A stretch of 64,000 bases of DNA from Halanaerobiaceae bacterium (GTDB lineage: Bacteria > Bacillota > Halanaerobiia > Halanaerobiales > Halarsenatibacteraceae): contig PWEJ01000016.1 in assembly GCA_003553485.1 (NCBI GenBank), forward strand, positions 1 through 64,000, read 5' to 3'. A program made the translations under genes and the position numbers. The notes beneath the pieces are model-generated. The model did no database searches. It saw only the letters and a program-made list of their open reading frames with translations, and was not told where the DNA came from. Shown here one piece after another: positions 43,429 to 52,780 of the stretch (positions within the stretch are counted from its first letter, which is position 1; each line of letters begins with the position of its first letter).

Positions 43429-45864
43429 TCATGGATTATCAGGCCAGTAATTATCAATCTGACACCCTGAGGGTAAAGAATTGATAAATTTTTTTCCATA
43501 GGATTTTGTCCAGATTCTTTTATCTAAAATTATAACTTCTCCCTGGTCCTTTTTATTTCTAATTAGACGCCCAAACCCCTGTTTAAATTTAATTATGGCC
43601 TGGGGCAGGGCTTCATTCCAGAAGGGGTTTTTCCCCTTTTTAGCAATCAATTCAAAGCGAGCAGCGACTAAAGGATCAGAGGGTACTGCAAAGGGAAGTC
43701 TCATTATTATCAGGCTAGAAAGTGCTTCACCAGGAACATCGACGCCTTCCCAAAAGCTATTTGTGCCTAATAAGACACTGCCTTGATTTTGCCGAAGACT
43801 CTGCAGTATTTTATTGCGCGGTTCCTCTCCCTGAATCAAAAGAGAAATACCAGCTTTCTTTAAAGGGGTTTTTATTTCTTTTTTAACCTTATTTAACATG
43901 GCATAGGAGGTAAAAAGTATTAAAGCTGCTCCTCTTCTGGTCACTAAAAAACGGGATAACTTGTCATTGATAGCAGAAATAAACCCTGTTTCAGTAACTT
44001 CGGGAATATCAATGGGAGCAAAAATCTGGGCCTGTTTAGCATAATCAAAGGGAGAAGATACTTTCTTACTAGCAGCCTTTTTTAAACCCAATTTTCTTTT
44101 AAAATAAGTAAAACTATCTTCAATGGCTAATGTAGCAGAGGTTAAAATACAACTTGTTAGCCGGGTAAATAAAGTTTCAGTTAAAAATTCAGCTACTTCA
44201 ATGCGTCCATTTTTTTGAATTATATTATTATTATAGCAGGGCTTTTTTTCCAGCCAAAAGACATATTCTGATAGATGTTGTTGATAATTTATATTTAAAG
44301 CTAAGGATTCAGATAATCCATCAAGCCTATTTTTCATACCAGTTATTTCAAGCACTGGCTGTTCTTTCTGGTTATCTAAAGAGTTTTCTTCTTCATTTTC
44401 AATTAATATAATAATTTCTTCCATTAAATTATTTAGATAATTAAATTTAGACAATAATTCTTCTCCAGCAGCCTGCCAGTTCTCACTATCAGCAGTTGAA
44501 AATGTATCCTCTTTGATTCGCATTTTAAAGTCAGAAGAGTCATATAGATTGTTTAGCTCCTGTTGATAATTTTTGATAAGCTCTAAAATCGCTTTAGCCG
44601 TGGGCCAGATCCTCTGGTCTAAAATATTGATGATCTCTTCTCGCTTTGAAAAAGACAGCTCATAATAATTATTTCTCAACTTTACTAAGGGTGAATTTAT
44701 AGAGTTAGTCAATTTCTCTATCATTTTTTTGGCCAGAGAGGGGTAAAAATCAAGGCCACTGATCTGGGTGGCTACATCGGCAAGATTATGGGCCTCATCA
44801 ATAATTAATTTCTGATAGTCAGGTAGAACACTAAATTGATTGTTTTTTAGCACTGCATCAGCTAACAATAAATGGTGATTAACAATCAAAACATCGCTCT
44901 TATGAATTTTTTTTCTATCCAGCTGAAAATAACAATCAGCAAAATAAGGGCAGTGATTATTTAAACAAAGATGACTTTCTGAGTTTACTTCCTGCCAGTA
45001 TTCATTGGCAATATAAAAAGATATAGAGCTTTTGGTACCAGCAAAATTATCAGTGGTAATTTCTTTCTGCAGATAATTAATTATTCGAAACAATTCTTTG
45101 TTTTTCTGTAATTCTTCCTTGTTTTTAAGGGCATTATATAACTTTCTCTGGCACAAATAATTGTTGCGGCCCTTTACTAAAGTTGCCTTAAAATCAAAGG
45201 AAATAGTTTTCTTTAAGGTGACAAGATCTTTTTCTAGCAATTGTTGTTGTAAATTAATTGTATTAGTTGAGACAACCACAGGCCCTGAATTAATCTGGCT
45301 CCAGAATATTGCTGGCAATAGATAGGCAAAAGATTTGCCTATGCCGGTACCTGCTTCCAATAAAATAGTTTCATTGTCATTAAAGGCCGTGATAATTCGA
45401 GACAAAATCTCCAATTGGCCCTCTCTTTCCTGGAAATTTTCCATAACCTGGTCTAATTTACCCTGAGATTTTAAAATAGCTTTAATTTTATCAGCTGGTA
45501 GAGGTTTGCAGGTATCCGCTTCTTCCGGTTCCACTACAATGTAATAATCCCGGGCCTCATTGTTGATAATTATAAAGCCTATACCTCTATTACCAAGCCG
45601 GGAGGCTAGTTTTATATCTGCTGCTGAGGGACGCAGATCACCTGAGGGATGATTATGAATAACACAATCTCCAGGATTGAGATTATTAACAATTGCAGGA
45701 GCCATTTGTTCATTGCCACGAGCCACCACTCGAATATCCTTTATTTCCTGAGCGGCCAGGTCATACCTGGCGCGAAAAAAAACTTCCTGTTCTTTAGCTT
45801 CGGCAATATTATGGCGCAGATATTTTTTGCTAGCTGGAGAAAAAATATTATCTTTAGAGTTCAA
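43429..45864 (-). CDS. Fusion of a RadC-like JAMM domain with a DinG/XPD-type iron-sulfur helicase
   Basis: An 811-residue protein. Residues about 1-115 are a RadC-like JAB/JAMM domain with an exact HxH-x7-S-x2-D motif (His70, His72, Ser80, Asp83) and a likely upstream Glu27. The rest is a superfamily 2 helicase: Q-motif FQEREGQLEI, Walker A AGTGIGKS (171-178), four Fe-S cysteines (238, 300, 305, 311), DEAHNL and motif VI GFGRLIR. Bacillus-type DinG proteins instead carry a DnaQ-like exonuclease at the N-terminus. It should unwind DNA 5'-3' from ssDNA or branched ends; the JAMM part may be a protease or a binding module. The TTG start lies 4 nt behind endonuclease IV. Confidence 0.85.
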   Translation of the reverse strand: MNSKDNIFSPASKKYLRHNIAEAKEQEVFFRARYDLAAQEIKDIRVVARGNEQMAPAIVNNLNPGDCVIHNHPSGDLRPSAADIKLASRLGNRGIGFIIINNEARDYYIVVEPEEADTCKPLPADKIKAILKSQGKLDQVMENFQEREGQLEILSRIITAFNDNETILLEAGTGIGKSFAYLLPAIFWSQINSGPVVVSTNTINLQQQLLEKDLVTLKKTISFDFKATLVKGRNNYLCQRKLYNALKNKEELQKNKELFRIINYLQKEITTDNFAGTKSSISFYIANEYWQEVNSESHLCLNNHCPYFADCYFQLDRKKIHKSDVLIVNHHLLLADAVLKNNQFSVLPDYQKLIIDEAHNLADVATQISGLDFYPSLAKKMIEKLTNSINSPLVKLRNNYYELSFSKREEIINILDQRIWPTAKAILELIKNYQQELNNLYDSSDFKMRIKEDTFSTADSENWQAAGEELLSKFNYLNNLMEEIIILIENEEENSLDNQKEQPVLEITGMKNRLDGLSESLALNINYQQHLSEYVFWLEKKPCYNNNIIQKNGRIEVAEFLTETLFTRLTSCILTSATLAIEDSFTYFKRKLGLKKAASKKVSSPFDYAKQAQIFAPIDIPEVTETGFISAINDKLSRFLVTRRGAALILFTSYAMLNKVKKEIKTPLKKAGISLLIQGEEPRNKILQSLRQNQGSVLLGTNSFWEGVDVPGEALSSLIIMRLPFAVPSDPLVAARFELIAKKGKNPFWNEALPQAIIKFKQGFGRLIRNKKDQGEVIILDKRIWTKSYGKKFINSLPSGCQIDNYWPDNP

Positions 45865-45868
45865 TTTT

Positions 45869-46717
45869 TTACTCCTCTATTCGTAGTTTTTTTATGAGTT
45901 TAACATCAGGATCATCATCTCTGTCATCAAACCAGGGGGTCTCTAAAATTAGAGGGATAGTTTTTAAGTCAGCATGGTTTATTATCCCGGCAAAACCCTG
46001 CTCACCTATTTCTCCTTCCCCTATATGAGCATGCTCATCTTTATGGCTGCCTAATTTGTATACTGAATCATTGATGTGAAGTAGAGAAAGTTTATCTAAG
46101 CCAGGTCCCTCTTCTTCAAATTTTCTAAGCATGGTATTTAATCCCTCTTCTTCAGCAATATTATAACCAGCAGAAAAGCTATGACAGGTATCCAGGCAAA
46201 CTCCAACCCGGGAGGGATCATCTAATAAGTCAAATATTTCATCAATTTCCCCAAAACTAGCTCCAATTTGAGTCCCGGCTCCTGCAACATTTTCTATTAA
46301 CAGGGTGGTATCACCTGCAATTTTAGCTAAAAGCTTATTAATGCCGGCAGCAATTCTCTTAACAGCCTTTTTGCTTCCTGAACCGGTATGACTTCCAGGA
46401 TGAAATACCAGATAATTAGCTCCAATAGTTACAGCTCTTTGATAATCAGTTATTAAAGCTTGTAGTGATTTGTCTCTTAAATTATCTTTAGGAGAAGCAA
46501 TATTAATTAAATATATAGCATGTACTACCACTGGAGTAATCTCTAATTCTTGTTGCTTATCTTGAAATTTTTTAATTACCTCTGCTGCCAGAGGTTTAGC
46601 CTGCCAGCTTCTAGGATTACTGACAAAAATTTGGACGGCATTACAGCCGATATTATGAGCTCTATCTAAAGCTTTATCTAAACCTCCTGCTATAGAGACA
46701 TGTTTACCTAACCGCAT
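45869..46717 (-). CDS. nfo: Endonuclease IV (AP endonuclease)
   Basis: A 282-residue TIM-barrel AP endonuclease. Zinc-ligand segments YLVFHPGSH, LIENVAG (Glu), VGVCLDTCHSF, LLHINDS and HAHIGEG are all present. It incises 5' to abasic sites in base-excision repair. The JAMM-DinG helicase gene starts 4 nt beyond its stop, so the two are co-transcribed. Length and motifs are typical of nfo. Confidence 0.96.
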   Translation of the reverse strand: MRLGKHVSIAGGLDKALDRAHNIGCNAVQIFVSNPRSWQAKPLAAEVIKKFQDKQQELEITPVVVHAIYLINIASPKDNLRDKSLQALITDYQRAVTIGANYLVFHPGSHTGSGSKKAVKRIAAGINKLLAKIAGDTTLLIENVAGAGTQIGASFGEIDEIFDLLDDPSRVGVCLDTCHSFSAGYNIAEEEGLNTMLRKFEEEGPGLDKLSLLHINDSVYKLGSHKDEHAHIGEGEIGEQGFAGIINHADLKTIPLILETPWFDDRDDDPDVKLIKKLRIEE

Positions 46718-46797
46718 AACTTCACTTCCTTATAGATTTCGATTTTAATATTTACAAAAGAATTTTTTGTAGAAAGCATAAAAAAAGTAATATTAAA

Positions 46798-46828
46798 AGC
46801 ATAAACCAGCTGTTAACCAGTTTATGCT
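46798..46828 (-). terminator. Terminator after pnp
   Basis: Stem AGCATAAAC / GTTTATGCT (9 bp, with an inner CAG/CTG pairing) about 58 nt past the pnp stop, followed on the minus strand by TTTTAATATTAC. It should end the long rimP-to-pnp transcript. Confidence 0.7.
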
Positions 46829-46885
46829 TAAATTCTTAATTATTTACAATATGCTTTATTGAATTTTATATTGCTAAAATCATTT

Positions 46886-49003
46886 TTAGGAATTATTTTT
46901 TTCTTGTTTTTCTAGTTCCTTAATAGCTTTAATGCGAGATAGATTTAACCTATCTTGATCATCAATTTCAATTAATTTTACCGGGACTTCATCTCCAACA
47001 CTTACAATATCTTCTACTTTGTTAACATGATAGTCAGCCAGTTCAGAGATATGGATTAGCCCTTCTTTTCCAGGAACAATTTCAGCAAAGGCTCCAAAAT
47101 TCATTATTTTCTTGACAGTAGCATTATAGATTTCGCCTACTTCTACATCCTTTGTTAATTCTTCAATCATCTTTCTTGCTTCTTCTCCACCCTCTTGATC
47201 ATCAGATAGGATATAAATTGTGCCATCATCTTCAATATCTATCTGAGCTCCAGTTTCATCAATGATCTTATTAATCATTTTTCCGCCGGGGCCAATAACA
47301 TATCTAATTTTTTCAGGATCTATGGTTAGTGTTTGCATTGAGGGAGCATTAGGCGATAATTCTGGTCGAGGTTCGGCAATTACTTTCTTCATTTCTTCTA
47401 GAATGTGTAATCTGCCTTTCCTGGCCTGCTCTAATGCCTGAGACATTATTTTTTTAGATATACCTTCAATTTTAATATCCATCTGAAGAGCTGTTATACC
47501 ATCCTCTGTACCAGCAACTTTGAAATCCATGTCTCCATTATGGTCTTCTAACCCTTGAATATCAGACAATATAGCTATCTCATCTTGCTCTTTAATTAAG
47601 CCCATAGCTATGCCTGCCACTGGTTTTTCTATGGGCACACCACCATCCATTAAGGCTAAGCTACTACCACAGATACTAGCCTGAGAGGTAGAGCCATTTG
47701 ATTCTAAGACCTCAGATACCAGGCGAATTGTGTAGGGAAACTCTTCTTCAGGAGGCAAAACTTGCTTAATAGCTCTTTCTCCTAAGTGGCCATGGCCAAT
47801 TTCTCGTCGGCCTGGACCTCTCAAGGGCCAGGTATCCCCTACACTGAAGGGAGTAAAATTATAATGATGCATAAAGGATTTCTTTTCATCTTCGCCTAAA
47901 CCAAAAAGAGTCTGTTCGTCACTGCTAGCACCTAGAGTTAAAATAGTTAATGTTTGAGTCTCCCCTCTTGTAAAGAGGCCGGAACCATGAACTCTGGGAA
48001 TACTAGAAACCTCACAGGAAATATCCCTTATTTCATCAGTTTTTCTTTCATCAGGCCGTCTATTATTCTCCACAATTTCTGTTCTGATAATTTTCTTGCT
48101 TACATTTTCTATTTCTTCCTTTAAGAGACCCTTTATTTCTGAAAACTCTTCTTCTGGGACTTCCTCTGCTAATTCAGCCATTACTTTATCTTTAACATCA
48201 TCCATAGCCCTCTCTCTAGCCAGTTTATCTTTGATAAAAATAGCTTTTCTCATAGGTTCTTCGGTTTTATCCCAGACTAAATTCTTTTTCTCTGAGGATA
48301 ATTCAGCAGGAGTAAAGTCCATCTTTTCTCGTCCTACTTCACTTTGCATTTCTTCCTGCAATTTAACTATTTCCTTAATTTTTTCATGAGCTACTTCTAT
48401 AGCATCCAGCATCGTTTCTTCAGAAACCTGGTCAGCTCCAGCTTCTACCATCAAAACTGCTTCTTTAGTTCCTGCCACCATTAAATCTAAAGAGGAATTT
48501 TCACAAGCTTCTTCCCCTGGATTAATAATTAACTCACCATCTACCAATCCCACTTTCACCCCGGCAATGGGGCCAGCAAAGGGGATATCAGATATTGCTA
48601 GAGCAGCTGAAGCACCATTCATAGCAACAATTTCTGGGTCGCAGTCATCATCAACAGAGAGCACAGTGGCAATGATTTGAATATCATGGCGGAATCCCTT
48701 GGGAAATAAAGGCCTTAAAGGACGGTCTATTAACCGGGCAAAGAGAGTAGCTCTATCCCGAGGACGGCCTTCTCTTCTAGTAACACTACCAGGAATTTTT
48801 CCAATGGCGTAAACTCTTTCTTCATAATTTACCATTAAAGGCAAGAAATCTACACCTTCTCTAGGTTCTGACATAGTTGCCGTCACTAAAATTGAAGTAT
48901 CTCCATAATTAACAAGAACAGAACCATTAGCCTGTTTGGCTAACTTGCCAGTCGAAAAATTCATCTCTTTACTATTAACTTCTAAGCTCCAATTCTTTTC
49001 CAT
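46886..49003 (-). CDS. pnp: Polyribonucleotide nucleotidyltransferase (PNPase)
   Basis: A 705-residue PNPase: two RNase PH-like cores (the second with FTRGETQTLTILTLG and the catalytic GIAMGLI / DIQGLEDHNGDMDFKVAGT region), a linking alpha domain, a KH domain (IGPGGKMINKI) and a C-terminal S1 domain (GEIYNATVKKIMNFGAFAEI). It degrades RNA 3'-5' by phosphorolysis. It follows rpsO, the usual bacterial order, with an intercistronic hairpin between them. Confidence 0.97.
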   Translation of the reverse strand: MEKNWSLEVNSKEMNFSTGKLAKQANGSVLVNYGDTSILVTATMSEPREGVDFLPLMVNYEERVYAIGKIPGSVTRREGRPRDRATLFARLIDRPLRPLFPKGFRHDIQIIATVLSVDDDCDPEIVAMNGASAALAISDIPFAGPIAGVKVGLVDGELIINPGEEACENSSLDLMVAGTKEAVLMVEAGADQVSEETMLDAIEVAHEKIKEIVKLQEEMQSEVGREKMDFTPAELSSEKKNLVWDKTEEPMRKAIFIKDKLARERAMDDVKDKVMAELAEEVPEEEFSEIKGLLKEEIENVSKKIIRTEIVENNRRPDERKTDEIRDISCEVSSIPRVHGSGLFTRGETQTLTILTLGASSDEQTLFGLGEDEKKSFMHHYNFTPFSVGDTWPLRGPGRREIGHGHLGERAIKQVLPPEEEFPYTIRLVSEVLESNGSTSQASICGSSLALMDGGVPIEKPVAGIAMGLIKEQDEIAILSDIQGLEDHNGDMDFKVAGTEDGITALQMDIKIEGISKKIMSQALEQARKGRLHILEEMKKVIAEPRPELSPNAPSMQTLTIDPEKIRYVIGPGGKMINKIIDETGAQIDIEDDGTIYILSDDQEGGEEARKMIEELTKDVEVGEIYNATVKKIMNFGAFAEIVPGKEGLIHISELADYHVNKVEDIVSVGDEVPVKLIEIDDQDRLNLSRIKAIKELEKQEKNNS

Positions 49004-49079
49004 AAATCAACCTCCTAAATTCTAAGAATTACTATTAAATTATGATAATTGTAAAAAAAGTTTTATGAATTCTATAGCT

Positions 49080-49110
49080 ATAGGAGCGGGTAGTAAATCC
49101 CCGCTCCTAT
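49080..49110 (-). terminator. Hairpin between rpsO and pnp
   Basis: Stem ATAGGAGCGGG / CCCGCTCCTAT (11 bp, 9-nt loop) 16 nt after the rpsO stop. No U-run follows on the minus strand, so it is more likely a leaky terminator or RNA-processing site controlling pnp than a full stop. Confidence 0.6.
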
Positions 49111-49125
49111 TATTTAAATTAATAC

Positions 49126-49392
49126 TTATCCTCTCAAACCTAATTTTTCAATGAGTTGCCGGTATCTTTCTATATCATTATCTTCTAAATATCTAAGCAG
49201 ACTTTTTCTTTTACCGACCATTTTAAGCAAACCTCTGCGGGAATGATTATCCCCCTTATGCTCTTTTAAGTGTTCAGTTAATTCTTTAATGCGAGCAGTT
49301 AAAAGGGCAATTTGAACTTCCGGGGATCCAGTGTCATCTTCATCTCGTTGGAATTCAGAAATAATTTCTTGTTTTTTCTCTTTAGATAGCAT
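49126..49392 (-). CDS. rpsO: 30S ribosomal protein S15
   Basis: An 88-residue S15. [35 protein letters not shown] and LLRYL are the conserved rRNA-binding segments (h20-h22 junction of 16S rRNA). GTG 49398 lies inside the AGGAGGTGTG ribosome site; ATG 49392 is correctly spaced. ribF precedes and pnp follows, as in most bacteria. Confidence 0.97.
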   Translation of the reverse strand: MLSKEKKQEIISEFQRDEDDTGSPEVQIALLTARIKELTEHLKEHKGDNHSRRGLLKMVGKRKSLLRYLEDNDIERYRQLIEKLGLRG

Positions 49393-49488
49393 CTTCACAC
49401 CTCCTGTTGATTTAAATTCACCTGCAGCTAAGATACTGCTGGAGGATGCATATATCCGAGCTGAGGTAATTCCTTCACTCTAGTAATT
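49393..49488 (-). promoter_or_regulatory. Leader of rpsO, possible S15 autoregulatory RNA
   Basis: A 96-nt gap between ribF and rpsO with short complementary segments (CTCAGCT with AGCTGCAG, and CAGCAG with CTGCAG on the minus strand). S15 leaders that fold for feedback control are known in several phyla, but I could not establish a definite fold, so this is only a candidate. Confidence 0.3.
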
Positions 49489-50412
49489 TTAACATAAAAC
49501 TTTACGGGTGTAAAGAATATCCTCTTTTATTCTTTTAACTAGCTCTTCCTGGTTAGAAAACCTCTTTTCAGGGCGAATAAATTTAACGGGGCTAAAGGAT
49601 ATTTCCTGCTCATACAGGTTTTCCTCTAAATCTAAAATATATATTTCTACACTGTAATCTTTACTGGCAAAGGTAGGGTTGTTGCCAAAATTTGCTGCCC
49701 CTGCATAGCGCCTGTTATCATGCCTAACAAAGCCAGCATAAACACCATTTTTAGGCAGCACATAATCAGTGGTTAACTCGAGATTGGCTGTTGGTATTCC
49801 TAATTTTTTTCCTCTCCCCTGTCCATGAATCACATTTCCTCTGATTTCATAAAATCTACCTAATAAATTATGGACTTTTTCTACTTTGCCAGCAGAAATT
49901 AATTCTCTAATTCTGGTGCTGGATATCTTTTTTCCCCCATTTTTGACCGGGGAAAGAATAGTTACGGAAAAATCAAATCTGTCACCTAACCTTTTTAAAT
50001 CTCTGATATCACCGGAACCTCCCCTACCAAAGGAAAAATCTTCTCCTACAATGATATGAGAAGCATTCAACTTATTGGTTAGAATGTTCTGGACAAAATC
50101 GGCAAAATTTTGTCTGGCAAATTCAGGAGTGAATTTTTGACAAAAATAATAATTTATATTTAAATCTTGTAATATTTCCACCTTTTGCTCCTGGGAAATA
50201 ATAACACCTTTAACCTGTTCAGGTGCTAATACCTGGCGAGGGTGAGGAGAAAAGGATAAAAGCCCTGAAGCTAATTTTTCTTTTCTGGCTACTTGACAGG
50301 TTTTTTCTATGATTTTTTGATGACCTAGATGAATTCCATCAAAGGAACCGATAGCCAGGGCTACTGAGGGCCCGGTAAAATTTTTAAATTTATCACTATA
50401 AATTACTTCCAT
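49489..50412 (-). CDS. ribF: Bifunctional riboflavin kinase/FAD synthetase
   Basis: A 307-residue protein. The N-terminal nucleotidyltransferase domain has GSFDGIHLGHQ and IVGEDFSFGRGGSG; the C-terminal riboflavin kinase domain has GIPTANLE and the Arg-rich FVKRI helix. It makes FMN and then FAD, which the nearby flavoproteins need. GGAGG lies before both GTG 50415 and ATG 50412; the ATG is chosen. No FMN riboswitch was seen. Confidence 0.93.
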   Translation of the reverse strand: MEVIYSDKFKNFTGPSVALAIGSFDGIHLGHQKIIEKTCQVARKEKLASGLLSFSPHPRQVLAPEQVKGVIISQEQKVEILQDLNINYYFCQKFTPEFARQNFADFVQNILTNKLNASHIIVGEDFSFGRGGSGDIRDLKRLGDRFDFSVTILSPVKNGGKKISSTRIRELISAGKVEKVHNLLGRFYEIRGNVIHGQGRGKKLGIPTANLELTTDYVLPKNGVYAGFVRHDNRRYAGAANFGNNPTFASKDYSVEIYILDLEENLYEQEISFSPVKFIRPEKRFSNQEELVKRIKEDILYTRKVLC

Positions 50413-50478
50413 CACATCAAAACCTCCAAACATAATACTAACTGCTTTAACTTATGCTGCCCGGGTATTTAAAATAAT

Positions 50479-51408
50479 CTATGAAGAGTTGGCCTGATAA
50501 AAAACTTTTTCGGGATGAAGACATAAATTATCCTGCTCATCTTTTATAACTTTACTGATAGCAATAAACTCATCTTTGGGGCCAGTAATAATATATCTTT
50601 GAGATAAATTCTCCAGTGATAAGGAAAACTTTTGGAAATTATGAGGATATAAGCTGGCCCCATTAATTGCGTACTTAAAAGCATCTTCCTTTACCGTTAA
50701 CTCCTGATATGATAAAGGCTCTTTTAAAGAAGTCAATTTTTCTGGGATTAAATTTGGCTCGGCCGCCAGTTGATTTAAGGGAAGGCCCTTATCTAAAGAG
50801 AAGGGACCGGATTCTGTTCTAAGTAAAAAATTCAAGACGGCCCCACAATTCAGTCTATCCCCTATGTCTCTGACTAAAGACCGGATATAAGTGCCACGGG
50901 AGCAGAGCAGGCTAATTCTAATCCGAGGTAAATCTACTGCTAATATATTGCTGGAGTAAATTTCCACCCTTCTCTCTTCCCGAGTAATATTTTCACCTTT
51001 GCGAGCCAATTTATACAAAGGTTCACCATCTTTTTTTACAGCTGAATACATGGGAGGAACTTGACCTATCTCTCCCTGAAACTCAGTTAGAAGTTCTTTA
51101 ATATCCTTAATAGATAATGCTTGCCAGCTATTATTTTTTTCTAAAATGCGTCCCTCTCTATCTATGGTATCGGTTTTAATCCCCAGTTCCATTTCAAAAA
51201 TATATTGTTTTTTTTCTTCAGGGAGGAATCTTATTAATTTAGTTGCCCGCCCCAGGCAAATTGGCAAAACCCCAACAGCTAAGGGGTCTAGAGTTCCAGT
51301 GTGGCCCACTTTCTTCTGACAGGCCAGGCGGCGGATAATCTGCACTACCTTAAAGGAGGTTAAACCCGGGGGTTTGATTATATTGAGAAGTCCAGTTATT
51401 TCAGACAT
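50479..51408 (-). CDS. truB: tRNA pseudouridine-55 synthase
   Basis: A 309-residue TruB. The catalytic Asp is in GHTGTLDPLAVGVLP; other signatures are KKQYIFEMELG, QVPPMYSAVKKDGEPLY and SRGTYIRSLVRDIG. A C-terminal PUA-like domain follows. It converts U55 in the T-loop of all elongator tRNAs. The start overlaps the end of the DHH phosphoesterase gene by 8 nt. Confidence 0.96.
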   Translation of the reverse strand: MSEITGLLNIIKPPGLTSFKVVQIIRRLACQKKVGHTGTLDPLAVGVLPICLGRATKLIRFLPEEKKQYIFEMELGIKTDTIDREGRILEKNNSWQALSIKDIKELLTEFQGEIGQVPPMYSAVKKDGEPLYKLARKGENITREERRVEIYSSNILAVDLPRIRISLLCSRGTYIRSLVRDIGDRLNCGAVLNFLLRTESGPFSLDKGLPLNQLAAEPNLIPEKLTSLKEPLSYQELTVKEDAFKYAINGASLYPHNFQKFSLSLENLSQRYIITGPKDEFIAISKVIKDEQDNLCLHPEKVFYQANSS

Positions 51409-52366
51409 GGTTTTTTACCTCAGCTATTACTTTTTTACTAACTTCCGTTAATCCACCTGTAATTTTGCAACCAGCTGCTCGGGGATGACCTCCTCCACCA
51501 AATTCAGCGGCAATTTCATTCACTTTAACGTAATTATTGGAACGAAAACTGACCTTGACCTGATTATTTTCTCTGCTGAATAATATGCCTACTTCAACAT
51601 CAGCGATATCTCGAGCATAATTAACAAAGCCTTCGTTGTCTTGAGGAGTTGTTCCTGTTTGTTGATAATCCTCTTCATCAATATATAAACAGGCCACTTT
51701 TCTGGCAGCAATTATTTCTAATTTGCTAAGGGTACGGCCCAGCAATCGCATGCGTTCAGGTTTGTTTTGACTATATAAAGCTCTATTTATTTTATGTAAG
51801 TCCGCTCCTAATTCCATTAATTCTTTGACTGTTGCTAAAGTTTGAGCATCTGTGTTGCTATATCTAAAAAATCCTGTATCTGAAACTATGGCCAAAACCA
51901 AATTTTGCGCTGCTCTGTCAGTAATAGGCCAGTTAAATTCCCGGGCCAGATTATAAATTATTGTGCCAGTTGCCGCAGCAGCTGGGGAAATATAGTTTAA
52001 ATCTCCATAAAAATTATTATCTTCATGGTGGTCGATATTTAATATTTCTGCCTGCTGAGAAATATCAACAGCGGGACCTAAACGATCAATCCCGCTGCTA
52101 TCAAGAACAATCACCTGAGAAATATCAGGTATTTCGTCCTCTATCAAAGAAAATCTCAGGTCTTCCGCTACGGCAAATTGAAGAATATCTGGAAGAGCCT
52201 GATAATATCCAATAGTTATATCTTTATCCATTTCTGCAAGAATATAAGCCAGTCCCTGCAGGGAGCCCAGGCAGTCGCCATCGATATTTTCATGGCCTAA
52301 CAGTAAAAATTCATTATTATTTTGGATGAAACTTTCTATTTCTGATAGATTATTATTCACTGGCAT
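51401..52366 (-). CDS. nrnA: DHH-family oligoribonuclease/pAp phosphatase
   Basis: A 321-residue DHH-DHHA1 phosphoesterase. The N-terminal HENIDGDCLGS, VLDSS and NIDHHEDN supply the metal ligands; the C-terminal FGGGGHPRAAGC is the DHHA1 substrate motif. NrnA degrades short RNA oligonucleotides (nanoRNA) and dephosphorylates pAp. It overlaps rbfA by 14 nt if started at ATG 52366; GTG 52360, 7 nt behind AGGAT, is an alternative. Confidence 0.92.
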   Translation of the reverse strand: MPVNNNLSEIESFIQNNNEFLLLGHENIDGDCLGSLQGLAYILAEMDKDITIGYYQALPDILQFAVAEDLRFSLIEDEIPDISQVIVLDSSGIDRLGPAVDISQQAEILNIDHHEDNNFYGDLNYISPAAAATGTIIYNLAREFNWPITDRAAQNLVLAIVSDTGFFRYSNTDAQTLATVKELMELGADLHKINRALYSQNKPERMRLLGRTLSKLEIIAARKVACLYIDEEDYQQTGTTPQDNEGFVNYARDIADVEVGILFSRENNQVKVSFRSNNYVKVNEIAAEFGGGGHPRAAGCKITGGLTEVSKKVIAEVKNHV

Positions 52367-52751
52367 TATCCTGATCTGCTCCCTCTTGCTCAACTTGATT
52401 TTCGCTTTTCTCTTCAGCTCTGACTTCTTTTATTAATTCATTGATGTGAATTCCATGTTCAATAGAGTTATCATAGCGAAATAAAATTTCTGGTGTATGA
52501 TAAACAGTTATTCTTTCTCCCACCAGTTTTCTAATAAAACCAGTAGCTTGCTTTAAGCCATCCATGGTATCTTTTCTTTCCTGTTCAGAGCCTATAACAC
52601 TGACAAAGACCTTGGCATGTCTTAAATCTCCACTTACTTCCACATCAGTCAAAGAAACAAAACCTATTCTAGGATCCTTTACCTCCCGCAAAATAATATC
52701 ACTGATCTCTTCTTTTAGAAGTTCGGCTAATCTTCGACTTCTATTATTCAC
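52353..52751 (-). CDS. rbfA: Ribosome-binding factor A
   Basis: A 132-residue KH-fold RbfA. SRRLAELLKEEISDII, VKDPRIGFVSLTDVEVSGDLRHAKVFVS (quoted in parts: DPRIGFVSLTDVEVS) and the C-terminal TPEILFRYDNSIEHG are the family blocks. It assists late 30S maturation. GTG 52751 is preferred to the GTG at 52760, which overlaps the AGAGGTGAT ribosome site. The acidic tail (EEKSENQVEQEGADQ) is longer than usual. Confidence 0.95.
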   Translation of the reverse strand: MNNRSRRLAELLKEEISDIILREVKDPRIGFVSLTDVEVSGDLRHAKVFVSVIGSEQERKDTMDGLKQATGFIRKLVGERITVYHTPEILFRYDNSIEHGIHINELIKEVRAEEKSENQVEQEGADQDNASE

Positions 52752-52780
52752 AATTATCACCTCTAACTTAGGTGATTAAG

